Shown: positions 18,256-27,251 of the stretch, piece after piece
Layout of the letters: the number at the start of each line of letters is the position of its first letter
How positions within the stretch are numbered: the stretch's first letter is position 1
Source: Loki-b32 sp964493385
GTDB taxonomy: Archaea > Asgardarchaeota > Lokiarchaeia > Sigyniarchaeales > SOKP01
Length of the DNA stretch: 39,083 bases
Direction: 5' to 3'
Assembly (NCBI GenBank): GCA_964493385.1
Contig: CAZBNW010000011.1
Location: forward strand, 1-39,083
Translations under genes and position numbers: made by a program
The notes under the pieces: generated by a model
Told to the model about the DNA's origin: nothing
Seen by the model: the letters and a program-made list of their open reading frames with translations, nothing else
Database searches by the model: none

Positions 18256-19185
18256 ATGAGTAATCAAATTACAATAGACGATGAGGAAAAATCCTCACTT
18301 CATTTATATTTTATATATTTTTTTACAATTATCACTATTACTCTCATCATTTTAAGAATTTTTTTATATTTCTTTGACATCTCTGAGTGGATTAAAGAAA
18401 CAAAGGATATTGATTTTAAAATTCTTATAGAAGGTATGGATAATGGTTTGATTAATTTCTACGACGACGTTGCGATTTCAGATTGGCCGCCTTATTATCT
18501 CTATTTTTGGTATTTTATATTTTTTCCAATGTATATAATACCTAATAATACCATAATAGGAGTTTATATCTGGGATATTTTACGATTAATCTTAACAATT
18601 ATTGTAGTTAGAGAATCACCGAAAGTATTTAAGAACAAAAAAGATTTACTGATTTTTTATATAATGGGGATGGTTGGCTTTAGTATTGACGCTTATTATA
18701 ATAATGTCAATTTTTTAATTTCATTCTTTTTATTTTATTCATTCGTATTTTTAGAAAGAGATAAAAAATGGATTGCTGGTATATTATTTGCGCTTGCTAC
18801 GTTTAAAATAACCGCAATATTGTTTCTTCCAGTTTTACTTATAATTAGAAAAATAAAGTGGAAAGATTTAATTTATTTCCTAGTTCCATTTTTTATAATA
18901 TGTATTCCTTATATGATTTTTCCTGATTACTTCTTTCAAATGGTAACTAATTGGTGGCATAGTGATGCTGAAATAAAAGGAATTTTATTTTTTGATTCAA
19001 TTTTGTGGAAAGCTTTACAACCATCCCATTTAACGTTCATTGGCTTATTATTGATAATATTTTTAGAGAATATTAAAAATGAAAAAAATAAAAATTTGTA
19101 TCGGATTATCCTTGTCTCAATAATAACAGTTTATTATATTTATTTAACTACGATAGTTTTTATAATTCCAGTAGTTCTCGGTTAG
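18256..19185 (+). CDS. multi-pass membrane protein, GT-C (GT87/DUF2029-like) glycosyltransferase candidate
   Basis: This 309-residue protein is dominated by hydrophobic segments, roughly eight membrane helices, starting at about residue 13. An acidic extracytoplasmic loop follows the first helix (YDDVAISDWPPYY). The later segment YNNVNFLISFFLFYSFVF, then AGILFALATFKITAILFLPVLL, resembles polyprenyl-phosphate-sugar-dependent GT87/DUF2029 transferases. The asparagine-rich motif and lysine-containing helix are typical of that family. The family usually has 350-450 residues, so this one is short. Its 3' end overlaps the convergent mutS gene by four bases. It sits between mutL and mutS without an obvious functional link. 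Confidence 0.6.
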   Translation: MSNQITIDDEEKSSLHLYFIYFFTIITITLIILRIFLYFFDISEWIKETKDIDFKILIEGMDNGLINFYDDVAISDWPPYYLYFWYFIFFPMYIIPNNTIIGVYIWDILRLILTIIVVRESPKVFKNKKDLLIFYIMGMVGFSIDAYYNNVNFLISFFLFYSFVFLERDKKWIAGILFALATFKITAILFLPVLLIIRKIKWKDLIYFLVPFFIICIPYMIFPDYFFQMVTNWWHSDAEIKGILFFDSILWKALQPSHLTFIGLLLIIFLENIKNEKNKNLYRIILVSIITVYYIYLTTIVFIIPVVLG

Positions 19186-22052
19186 TTAAGTTTTTCTGAT
19201 TCTCTTTTAAGTTCAATCAATTGATCTTTTAATTTATCTGGAGTATCTGATTTAATATCAATTTCCTTAATGATATTTAATAAATCCATAAATTTTTCTT
19301 TTTTGCTTATAGGTTCAAATAAACTTGTCTGTACATACTTTTTCTTTTTTGGAATTTTATTTTGAGAAATCTTAGCTTTACTAGCTTCAATTTCAGATTC
19401 TAAATCTTTAACTTCTCCTTTTTTTCTTTCTAAATCCTTTTCTGCTATACTTAATTCTTCAGTACATTCACTTAGCGATTCTTTAAAAGCATTTAATTCT
19501 ATGTTTAATTTATCAAGTTCAATTTTTTTTCCATTTATTATCTTATCATAAAATTTTTTTGATGATGTTGTATTCCCATTTTTTATAATAGTTGTCCTAA
19601 AGGGATCTTCTTCTTCTATTTGTTCAAGAATTTCAAAAGCTCTTATTATAACATCATCTGGTATTCCAGCTAATTTAGCAACATGAATCCCATAGGATTT
19701 ATCAGTACTTCCAGGTTTTAATGTTCTCACAAAATTAATACTCCCATCATCATTTTCAATAATATCTAAATGATAATTTTTTACTCCAACCAAATTAATT
19801 TCTGTTAATTGATGATAATGAGTGCTGAATAAAGTCTTGATCTTTAATTCATGCAGCTTTTCAAGAGTAGCCATTGCTATACTTTGACCATCACTAGTAC
19901 TTGTTCCCCTCCCTAATTCATCTATTATTACAAGGCTTTTTGGCGTAGCATAGTTTAAAATTTTAGCTGTTTCAGTCATTTCTATCATAAATGTGCTTAA
20001 TTTTCTAGCAAGATCATCTGAAGCTCCTATACGCGTGAAAATTTGATCAATTATTCCAATTGTGACAGACTTTGCTGGAACAAAACATCCCATTTGTGCT
20101 ATAATACATATTAGAGCAACCTGTCTCAAATATGTGCTTTTACCTGCCATATTTGGACCAGTAATAATTAATAATTGGTCATTTTCATCATCTAAATAAC
20201 AATCATTAGGTATAAATTGCTCATCTAAGTTTATTTGTTCAATTACAGGATGCCTACCTGCTTTAATTATAATTCTATTATCTTTATTTATCTTAGGGCG
20301 ACAATAATTATATTTCTCTGCTATTTCAGCAAAACATCCAAGAACATCAATGATTGCAATATTTTGTGCAGTTTCTAATACATTTTTTGTTTCTTTTTCC
20401 ACTTTTTCACGAACAGTGTCTAAAATTTCATATTCTAAATCATTGATTTTTTCTTCCGCATTAACAATTTTCTCTTCCAGTTCTTTTAATCTTTTAGTTG
20501 TATATCTTTTGGCATTCTTGAGAGTTGCTCTTTCAACATATTCATCAGGAATATTTCTGATATTTTTAAGAGTCCTCAGTGTTATTTCGATATAATAACC
20601 AAGAATATTATTATATCCGATTTTTAATCCTGTAGTTAAATTCCACTTTTTTTTCTGCTCCTGTTCATATTCTAATACATATTTCTTCCCATTATGAATT
20701 ATATCCCTAAGCTCATCTACCTCATTGTTAAAACCATCTTTAATAATATTACCTTCTCTGATTGTAGTTGGTGGATTATCCTTAATTGAGACATCTATTA
20801 AGTTTCTAATGTCTTTAAAAGTTCTAATTTTTCTTATAAATTCTGAAATTTCCACAATATCTGCTTTTTCCAATAACTCTTTGATCTTAGGAACTTTTTC
20901 TAAGGAATTTTTGATATTTATTAAATCTCGGGCATTGCTACGACCACTATAATTAATTCTATTAATAAATCTTTCAAGATCACCAAGTACTCTCAATTCT
21001 TCCCTTAATTCAGATCTTAAAAAGATATCATCCTTAAATTTTTGAACGATATTAAGTCTTTGATTAATTTCCTCAATATCTGTTAAAGGTTGGAGAATAA
21101 ACTTCTTTAATAAACGTGCTCCCATAGGTGTATGGGTGTGGTTGAAAATAGAATATAGCGTAGCATCTTTTCCTCTCTCCCATAAAGAATTAATTAATTC
21201 TAAATTTCTTTGTGTAATGTAGTCCAGATGTAATATGTTTCTTTCTCGGATAATACTGATTTTAAAAATATTAGGAATTACATCTCTTTGTGTATCCTTT
21301 AAAAAAGTTAATAGACCACCGGCTGCCTGAACAGCCATTTGTTTATCTTCTAACCCAAAACTTTTTAAATTTGAAATTTTAAAATGACGAGTAATTAAAG
21401 TGTAAGCCTCCTCATATAAAAACACATTTTCTTCATAAGGTTTAATGATTGCTTTTGTAAGATCTGTTAGAAGTATAAAAAGTCTTTCATCCATTTTCAG
21501 CTCGGATGGTATTATTAATTCTACAGGATCGTATTGAGAAAACAAGCTTAGCAATTTTTCTTGGGGATCTTGTTCTTTATCTGAAAATTCAGTCGCTACA
21601 AATTCTCCAGTGGATATATCAGCGAAAGCAACACCAAATCCACTTCTTTCTTTTATCATAGAGGCAATATAGTTATTTTCATTGGATTTTAACAAATTTG
21701 GTTCTAGGATTGTACCTGGTGAAAGTATCCGAGTAACCCCTCTCTTCACAATTCTTCCCTTTACAGTCGCTGGATCTTCTAATTGATCAACTATTACCAA
21801 AGTCTCACCAAGATTCATAAGATTATTAAAGTAATTGTGACCAGAATGGTGTGGAATCCCTGCTAAAGGAACATCTCCTCTCTTTGTTAATGTTATCCCT
21901 AAAAGTTTTGAAATTTTTTCTGCATCATCATAGAAAAACTCATAAAAATCGCCCATTCGGTATGCAATGAGATTATTCGAAGGAAACCTTTTACGAATAG
22001 AATACCAATGCTTTAACATAGGAGTTAGCTTCCTTTCGTTTATTTCCTTCAT
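19182..22052 (-). CDS. mutS: DNA mismatch repair protein MutS
   Basis: This is a 956-residue MutS1-type protein. The mismatch-binding domain carries the F-Y-E motif at 36-38 (RMGDFYEFF), then LTKRGDVPLAGIPHHS and QLEDPA. The ATPase has Walker A GPNMAGKSTYLRQ, Walker B with signature DELGRGTSTSDG and FSTHYHQL. It continues about 100 residues past the usual end with a long charged coiled coil before a PKKKKYVQTSLFEP segment, reminiscent of bacterial C-terminal tails. It recognises base mismatches and recruits MutL. This is a bacterial-type repair pair in an archaeal context. Confidence 0.97.
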   Translation of the reverse strand: MKEINERKLTPMLKHWYSIRKRFPSNNLIAYRMGDFYEFFYDDAEKISKLLGITLTKRGDVPLAGIPHHSGHNYFNNLMNLGETLVIVDQLEDPATVKGRIVKRGVTRILSPGTILEPNLLKSNENNYIASMIKERSGFGVAFADISTGEFVATEFSDKEQDPQEKLLSLFSQYDPVELIIPSELKMDERLFILLTDLTKAIIKPYEENVFLYEEAYTLITRHFKISNLKSFGLEDKQMAVQAAGGLLTFLKDTQRDVIPNIFKISIIRERNILHLDYITQRNLELINSLWERGKDATLYSIFNHTHTPMGARLLKKFILQPLTDIEEINQRLNIVQKFKDDIFLRSELREELRVLGDLERFINRINYSGRSNARDLINIKNSLEKVPKIKELLEKADIVEISEFIRKIRTFKDIRNLIDVSIKDNPPTTIREGNIIKDGFNNEVDELRDIIHNGKKYVLEYEQEQKKKWNLTTGLKIGYNNILGYYIEITLRTLKNIRNIPDEYVERATLKNAKRYTTKRLKELEEKIVNAEEKINDLEYEILDTVREKVEKETKNVLETAQNIAIIDVLGCFAEIAEKYNYCRPKINKDNRIIIKAGRHPVIEQINLDEQFIPNDCYLDDENDQLLIITGPNMAGKSTYLRQVALICIIAQMGCFVPAKSVTIGIIDQIFTRIGASDDLARKLSTFMIEMTETAKILNYATPKSLVIIDELGRGTSTSDGQSIAMATLEKLHELKIKTLFSTHYHQLTEINLVGVKNYHLDIIENDDGSINFVRTLKPGSTDKSYGIHVAKLAGIPDDVIIRAFEILEQIEEEDPFRTTIIKNGNTTSSKKFYDKIINGKKIELDKLNIELNAFKESLSECTEELSIAEKDLERKKGEVKDLESEIEASKAKISQNKIPKKKKYVQTSLFEPISKKEKFMDLLNIIKEIDIKSDTPDKLKDQLIELKRESEKLN

Positions 22053-22455
22053 AATTAGCTCATTTGAAATTTAACAGAGATTTTTAATCCATATAATCAA
22101 TTATAACAGTAAATTTATATTAACCATATTTGTTAAAATTTTAATAACAATTATAAAGAAGATATTTTGGCTTTTTATTATTTTTAAGAGACCTCCAAAA
22201 TACTAAGAAATTCATTGATGTTATAAATTACGTGTAAATAAAAAGAAAAAAATTATTAATTTCAACAGTTCCCTCTTAGTATCCAATTATTCTATAAGAT
22301 TTATCACTAGAATAGCCTATTTTTCCTCTAAATAATCATTTGAATTTCCTAGAAATTCATTATACTTAAAGAAAAAATAATAAATATATATAAAGCTTAA
22401 AGTTAAACTATTAGTATCAATAGATAATTAAAACAACACTAAATAGAGGGTAAAA
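22053..22455. other. 403-base spacer with a candidate TATA box for the crotonase gene
   Basis: No coding frame was found. An A/T run, ATATATATAAAG, at about 22384-22395 lies some 60 bases before the ATG at 22456, a suitable place for an archaeal TATA box. A GAGGG ribosome binding site lies at 22446-22450. The rest is A/T-rich sequence shared with the divergent mutS promoter. Confidence 0.35.
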
Positions 22456-23277
22456 ATGAACATTGAAGATTTTACTGATATTATTTACGAAAAAGAAGAA
22501 AATGGGATTTGTACGATAACCTTGAATATTCCTAAAAGAAAGAACGCGTTGTCGTTAGTTACTTTTTTAGAAATTGAAACGGTTTTAGATGATATGGAAA
22601 GAGATAAAAATGCGAGAGTTCTTATTATAACAGGTTGTAAGGAGGCCAATGCTTTTTCTTCTGGTGATTATACTAAAACGGATTATCTAATATCACTTCC
22701 AACAGAAATTAAAGAACAAATAGACATTTCGGATCTTACAAATAAAAGGCTAAGCTTAAAATTCTGGGATTTTTCAAAACCTGTTATAGCTGCAATTAAC
22801 GGTTTAGCCATAGGTTCTGCTATAACCATGTGTCAAGTAGGAGCTGATTTAATTTATATGGCAGAAGATGCGTGGATAGGGTATTATTTTGTAAGGAATG
22901 CAGTCCTTCCCATTTTTGGAGCGCACTTCACGCTCCCTTTTCTCGTCGGTTTTCAAAAAGCTAAAGAAATTGCATATTTTGGTGATAAAATAACAGCTCA
23001 CCAGGCTGAAAAACTTGGTTTAGTAAATAAAGTCCTTCCTTTAGACAAATTAATACCATATGCTAGAGAGCAAGCTCTAAGACTAATACCGCCAAAAGGT
23101 CCAAGCATAAGCATTAAATTGATGAAAAAGACGATGCATAATTATTTTAGAGAAATTTTAATTAAAACACTAGATTTAGAGACTGAAAATAATGCTGCAG
23201 CGATACGTACCTCTGATTTCCGAGCAGCAATTAGGGCGTTTATGACAAAAACACAACCGAAATTCAAAGATAGATAA
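22456..23277 (+). CDS. enoyl-CoA hydratase/isomerase (crotonase) family protein
   Basis: This 273-residue crotonase-fold protein has the strand-rich N-terminus, the first oxyanion-hole segment NAFSSGDYT at 65-73 and the second, INGLAIGSA, at 114-122. The region that normally supplies a catalytic Glu reads IGYYFVRNAVLPIFGAHFT and lacks Glu. The helix that usually holds the other Glu is also different. It may therefore be a crotonase relative with another reaction (isomerase, hydrolase or decarboxylase) rather than a true hydratase. The tail (KTQPKFKDR) is normal for the family. It is a single gene with its own promoter region. Confidence 0.85.
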   Translation: MNIEDFTDIIYEKEENGICTITLNIPKRKNALSLVTFLEIETVLDDMERDKNARVLIITGCKEANAFSSGDYTKTDYLISLPTEIKEQIDISDLTNKRLSLKFWDFSKPVIAAINGLAIGSAITMCQVGADLIYMAEDAWIGYYFVRNAVLPIFGAHFTLPFLVGFQKAKEIAYFGDKITAHQAEKLGLVNKVLPLDKLIPYAREQALRLIPPKGPSISIKLMKKTMHNYFREILIKTLDLETENNAAAIRTSDFRAAIRAFMTKTQPKFKDR

Positions 23278-23349
23278 TCCTTTCATTTTTTATTAAATTT
23301 ACCCATTATTTTTTAATTTTCATGAATCAATTCCATTTATAAATTGAAT

Positions 23350-24195
23350 TTATAAATGTTTTTCTAACCATACATACATATCTTGATATACTTGAGCTCT
23401 ACCTTTTTCATTCCATAATTCATGTAGAAAACCATCATATTCTCGATAGGTCTTGTCTTTACTTCTAACCTGTTCGAAAAACTGTTTTGACTTTCCTTTA
23501 TCTACAATTTTATCATCACCGGATTGCATTAAGAGTATAGGGCAAAGTAATTTTGATGCGTTCTCCATTGCCCATTTCGAGGATTTATCAATTTCAGTGG
23601 CTGATTTGGCCGAAATAACTTCTGTTTTGTGTTTATCTGCTATATGTTGCCTCAATAGTTTTAAATCACTTGTTAATTGATTCTGATCAATAATATTTTC
23701 TAATATTTTATTTGGTGCTAATTTAACGAGAGTTTTTGATATCGATTTTATAACTTTTTTACCCATTGATAATTTTAAAAACATTCCTAATAATGGAGAA
23801 GAAATTAGTACTCCTGACAATGCAGGATGATTTATTGCAAAAATTAAACTAACTAAACCTCCAAAAGAATGTCCCATCAAAAATATTTTTTTATTTTGTG
23901 CAATTTCACGAATAAAATCCATAAAAAGAAGCGTATCTTTTTGGATATGATCCATGCTATCAATATGCCCAGGCATATCACCTACATTTCTCCAATGCCC
24001 TCTTAAATCAAATGCATAAATCGCATACCCTTTTTCTGTAAAATATTCCGCAGGGATTTTTAATCTATCAGAATGAGTACCCCATCCATGAACAGCTATT
24101 ATATATGCCTTTATTTCTCCAGAATCGGGTAACCAAGATTGATAGAATAAGTTTTTCAATTCTCTTCCTTTAAAATGTCCAGTTTCATTTCTCAT
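23350..24195 (-). CDS. alpha/beta hydrolase, lysophospholipase/monoacylglycerol lipase-like
   Basis: This 281-residue enzyme has an oxyanion loop HGWGTHSDR near 36, a nucleophile elbow GHSFGG with S110, a probable acid at D227 (SGDDKIVD) and a histidine at H257 (DGFLHELWNE). The motifs FDLRGHW and LCPILLMQSGDD are those of the PldB/monoglyceride lipase group, which hydrolyses ester bonds of lysophospholipids or monoacylglycerols. No signal peptide is seen, so it is likely cytoplasmic. It is convergent with the crotonase gene. Confidence 0.88.
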   Translation of the reverse strand: MRNETGHFKGRELKNLFYQSWLPDSGEIKAYIIAVHGWGTHSDRLKIPAEYFTEKGYAIYAFDLRGHWRNVGDMPGHIDSMDHIQKDTLLFMDFIREIAQNKKIFLMGHSFGGLVSLIFAINHPALSGVLISSPLLGMFLKLSMGKKVIKSISKTLVKLAPNKILENIIDQNQLTSDLKLLRQHIADKHKTEVISAKSATEIDKSSKWAMENASKLLCPILLMQSGDDKIVDKGKSKQFFEQVRSKDKTYREYDGFLHELWNEKGRAQVYQDMYVWLEKHL

Positions 24196-24485
24196 GATAT
24201 TGTCACATAGATTTTATAACAAATAATTATTATATTAATGACAATTTATATTATCTTTATCCTCTAAATACTTTTTTCCTTAAAGAATTGACAAATTAAT
24301 TTTCATTTTATAATAATGCTCATAAAAGAAATTTAAAAAAATTTTATATTATTGGGTAAACTTCATAATAAATAATATTTATCCAATTTTCTTAGGTTTT
24401 TTATATGAATGAAACTGAAAATATTGAAATTATTATTCATGGGAGAGGAGGTTCTCAACTGTGTCCTCCCGATCCTTAAGTTCGA

Positions 24486-24677
24486 TTATTCAAGAAACTT
24501 AATTAAGTCCCATCTTCTAATTAAATAAATTTTTAAGTACTGTTCAGTATTGATAGATGTTTCTATCCCACGAAGTAGATAATTAAATTCACAATCCATC
24601 TCAATTTGGATTTTCCCTAATAGTTTTAAAATGTTAAGAACATAATCCTTGAATTTAGATACATAAATCTTAGAAAC
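24486..24677 (-). pseudogene. coding remnant in the spacer (no start codon)
   Basis: The minus strand between stops at 24678-24680 and 24486-24488 is open for 63 codons and reads like real protein: SKFKDYVLNILKLLGKIQI, then NYLLRGIETSINTEQYLKI, ending RRWDLIKFLE. No ATG, GTG or TTG occurs until a Met 36 codons from the end (24596). It is either the C-terminal remnant of a lost gene or a very small protein starting at 24596. The surrounding spacer 24196-24835 holds in addition a GGAGG/CCTCC hairpin at 24447-24469 and the first copy of a direct repeat. Confidence 0.4.
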
Positions 24678-24718
24678 TTATTGCAAGCGAATAAATTATT
24701 AAAGAATAATTTTTTTGG

Positions 24719-24747
24719 AGGGCACCATGGGGGAGGGAGATAATATT
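24719..24747. repeat. direct repeat copy A (G-rich), upstream of the AlbA_2 gene
   Basis: The core GGCACCATGG followed by GGGAGGGAGATAATATT recurs at 26081-26107 with three mismatches in 27 bases, exactly 1360 bases further on and in the same orientation. Such a G-rich block is striking in this A/T-rich spacer. It also resembles a ribosome binding site plus a seven-codon mini-ORF (MGEGDNI), but copy B has no ATG there, so a peptide is unlikely. Confidence 0.7.
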
Positions 24748-24835
24748 TAGAAAAAAATATATTTAAGTTGCATCTAATTTAGTTTAAGACAAAAACAATA
24801 TTGATTTAATATTAATAAAAACTGTTTAACTAAAA

Positions 24836-26047
24836 ATGCTAATAACACCTGAACGATTTAATAAAGTAAATCAAGATTTTTTAGAGAGTTTGATTGAAAA
24901 TGGAATTGAAGAAAACATCCATCTTGATTATAAAGAACAACTGGGTAATAATGCTGAAATTGCTAAAGATCTTTCTTCTTTTGCAAATAATGACGGAGGT
25001 AATATCATATATGGGATGCGAGAGGTTAATAATAAACCAATTGAAATTATACCTATGAATCAGCCAAATTTAAGAGAAAAATTTGATCAAATTGCACGAA
25101 ATGGTATTGATCCTTCATTGGATATACGAATCTTACCTATTGATGTGGATATTATGGGAAATGAAGGACAAGTTTTTTTAATTTATATTCCTAGAAAATA
25201 TCCGATTTTACATCAAGCAGTAAGGCGGGGAAAGTATTATAAGAGAACGGAATTTACATCTTCACCAATGTCAAATTTTGAGATAGAAACGGCATTTAAG
25301 TTAGCATATAATTATGAAGAAAGAATCAATACTCTTTATCAAAAAAGATTTACCGATTTAAAAAGTGGAGAATATCATATTAATATTCCAGGTCCAACGA
25401 GGATGCTAATTCATATGATATCAATTGATAGTTTAAATGTAACCAAATCAGTGGATCTTGAATTTGTTTTTAATAATTTTGAAGATTATTTAAGACCACC
25501 TGGTTGCATTATTGGTAGAAATATTGAACGAAATTTGCTCGGATTACTTGTATCTTGTGGTCCCGATCCATATACAGATACCTATGTGGGGTATGTTCAA
25601 TTATACCGAATTGGAATGATAGAAGCTATTAACAGCTCTCTTTTAAAGCCAACTACACAGCTTCATGGAAGGCGTTATAATAAACCTGTTAAAAAACTTG
25701 GTATGTGGTATTTAGAGAAAAATATTATTGATTCATGTAAGATGTATCTAAAAACTTTAGAAAAAATAGGTGTAGGTTTACCAATTTATCTTTATCTTTC
25801 ATTTACTCATATGAAAGATTATAAAATTTCATTAGCTCCTTATGAGGGGACAATTATCAGCAGAGACTCGGATATAGCTAAAAAAGACGAGATTTTACTT
25901 CCAAGAATCAAAATTGATTCATTTGGGATTAATTTTGAAGAAAAACTTAAAACTTCTTTTGATATTTTTTGGAATGTATTTAATCAATCTGGTTCAAGAA
26001 ATTATGATGAGAATGGAAGATTTATACACAATCTATTCGAAAGGTAA
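24836..26047 (+). CDS. Schlafen AlbA_2-type (divergent AAA) domain protein
   Basis: This 403-residue protein has an N-terminal AlbA_2/Schlafen nucleic-acid-binding domain (about 27-155). It shows the typical pattern IHLDYKEQ, IAKDLSSFANNDGGNIIYG and, near 122, VFLIYIPRKYPILHQAV, then RGKYYKRTEF. The remaining 250 residues are not recognised and have mixed strands and helices. The family occurs in regulators, in tRNA/DNA-binding proteins and often in defence islands. No Shine-Dalgarno is present, and the ATG may be leaderless. It stands alone between two direct repeats. Confidence 0.8.
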   Translation: MLITPERFNKVNQDFLESLIENGIEENIHLDYKEQLGNNAEIAKDLSSFANNDGGNIIYGMREVNNKPIEIIPMNQPNLREKFDQIARNGIDPSLDIRILPIDVDIMGNEGQVFLIYIPRKYPILHQAVRRGKYYKRTEFTSSPMSNFEIETAFKLAYNYEERINTLYQKRFTDLKSGEYHINIPGPTRMLIHMISIDSLNVTKSVDLEFVFNNFEDYLRPPGCIIGRNIERNLLGLLVSCGPDPYTDTYVGYVQLYRIGMIEAINSSLLKPTTQLHGRRYNKPVKKLGMWYLEKNIIDSCKMYLKTLEKIGVGLPIYLYLSFTHMKDYKISLAPYEGTIISRDSDIAKKDEILLPRIKIDSFGINFEEKLKTSFDIFWNVFNQSGSRNYDENGRFIHNLFER

Positions 26048-26078
26048 CTCAAGAAATATAATCCAAGTTAATTAGGAG

Positions 26079-26107
26079 AGGGCACCACGGGAGAGGGAGG
26101 TAATATT
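26079..26107. repeat. direct repeat copy B, downstream of the AlbA_2 gene
   Basis: GGCACCACGG followed by GAGAGGGAGGTAATATT is the second copy of the G-rich repeat described at 24719-24747 (24 of 27 positions equal). Together the two copies bracket the AlbA_2 gene and its promoter, as would the edges of an inserted segment or two copies of a regulatory site. Confidence 0.7.
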
Positions 26108-26201
26108 CATTAAAGAAAATAGGGGAAAAAGATATATTTTTGATGTTTATATAATAGAGTAAGAAAAAAATAGTAAATAAATTAAATAGGATGTATTGAA
26201 A

Positions 26202-27030
26202 ATGAATAGGAGAAGCTTAATAAATTTAATAGATACGGCAATTCATTGGTGGCTATTGCTTAACTTCAAAGGCAATAGATCCCATAGATTTGCCATATTT
26301 TCTACATGAATTAACACCAATATCTCATGAGACTCTACAAACCATTATCTACGATATTATTGAGGATCATAAAGTGCAGGAGTTTACATTACCTCATCTA
26401 ACGAGATTAATCATAAAATACATGGACAAGGAAAAATATGGTGCTACAGATGGTACAAAAAAGGCAATATTGAGGGCAATGAACTCGATTTCTCTCAGAA
26501 TCTTTGATGTTCCTGATGTAAAACCATTAGATTTCGAGTCAATGCTAATTTCTGGAAAAATAACTGTAATTAATTCATATAGTTTACGAGATGATCATCA
26601 GAGAATTGTGGGATTATATCTTTTAGCAATGCTGCATAAACGAGCATTAAAGGGTAAAGAAAATATTAATGTGGTATTGTTCTTGGATGAAATACAGAGA
26701 TTATTACCTAAATCGAAATCACAAGCAGATTCGGAGTATCAGAAGCGTATTATCAAATTCTTGGATGAAGTTGTCCATCGTGGTAGGAAAAGAGATTATG
26801 GTGTGATTTTTGCTACACAAAGTGTTGCTGATGTGAAAAAAGAAATCATTGATTTATGTAATACGAAGGTTTTCTTTCAGACGCAAGGAAGCGGAATCAA
26901 TTACATAAAGGAATACTTCAGCAATAAAGAAGATTTAGAGCGACTGAAAAAGCTTCCAGTAGGACAGGCATTCATTACCAGTAAAGGAAAACATGACCCA
27001 GTAGAAATTAAATTTCCTAATGTAAACTAA
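26202..27030 (+). pseudogene. HerA/FtsK-like ATPase remnant without P-loop
   Basis: The intact open part (TTG at 26290 to 27030, 246 residues) has a Walker B motif NVVLFLDEIQRLLP, then VVHRGRKRDYGVIFATQS (sensor region) and an arginine-rich end. These match the C-terminal half of HerA/VirB4-like hexameric translocases and helicases. The Walker A half is missing. Protein-like sequence continues upstream in frame to a TAG at 26230-26232 (IGGYCLTSKAIDPIDL). An ATG at 26202 opens a different frame (MNRRSLINLIDT), as if a deletion or frameshift had joined a gene start to the C-terminal half. It is probably non-functional as an ATPase. HerA partners nucleases in repair and in several defence systems. 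Confidence 0.7.
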
Positions 27031-27031
27031 A

Positions 27032-27051
27032 TTTTTTTTTTTTATTTTTTT
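27032..27051 (+). terminator. T-run terminator
   Basis: Immediately after the stop of the HerA-like remnant there is T12-A-T7, a strong archaeal-type intrinsic termination signal. It separates that transcript from the following two-gene unit. Confidence 0.6.
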
Positions 27052-27074
27052 AATCAATCATGAGGCTGGTATAA

Positions 27075-27251
27075 GTGGAAGAAAAAGAAAATGACAACAT
27101 TATTAGATTAAGAATTTTAGAACTTGAAGATAAACTCATGGATCTAATTGAAATTTCTAACAAGTATGAAGATATACCTGTACCGATTTTTGAACGCGAA
27201 ATGGGTGCTATTTTAAAAGAAATTGAATATCTAGAGAATTTAATTAAGTGA
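27075..27251 (+). CDS. 58-residue coiled-coil protein coupled to the HEPN gene
   Basis: A GTG start at 27075 follows GAGG by nine bases. The product is acidic and helical (RLRILELEDKLMDLIEI, then MGAILKEIEYLENLIK) with heptad-like leucine/isoleucine spacing, so a short coiled coil is likely. The stop TGA overlaps the GTG of the next gene (GTGA). A small helical protein directly upstream of and coupled to a HEPN-domain gene is the usual layout of an antitoxin-toxin pair, but it is not a recognised antitoxin family. Confidence 0.6.
   Translation: MEEKENDNIIRLRILELEDKLMDLIEISNKYEDIPVPIFEREMGAILKEIEYLENLIK

Noticed and set aside
24405..24479. 24-codon ORF MNETENIEIIIHGRGG... with a Cys-Pro-Pro end
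   Set aside because: The G-rich end is better explained by a GGAGG/CCTCC hairpin; no ribosome binding site and too short to support.
24719..26107. G-rich repeats as a CRISPR array
   Set aside because: Only two copies, 1360 bases apart, with a gene between them; no regular repeat-spacer pattern.
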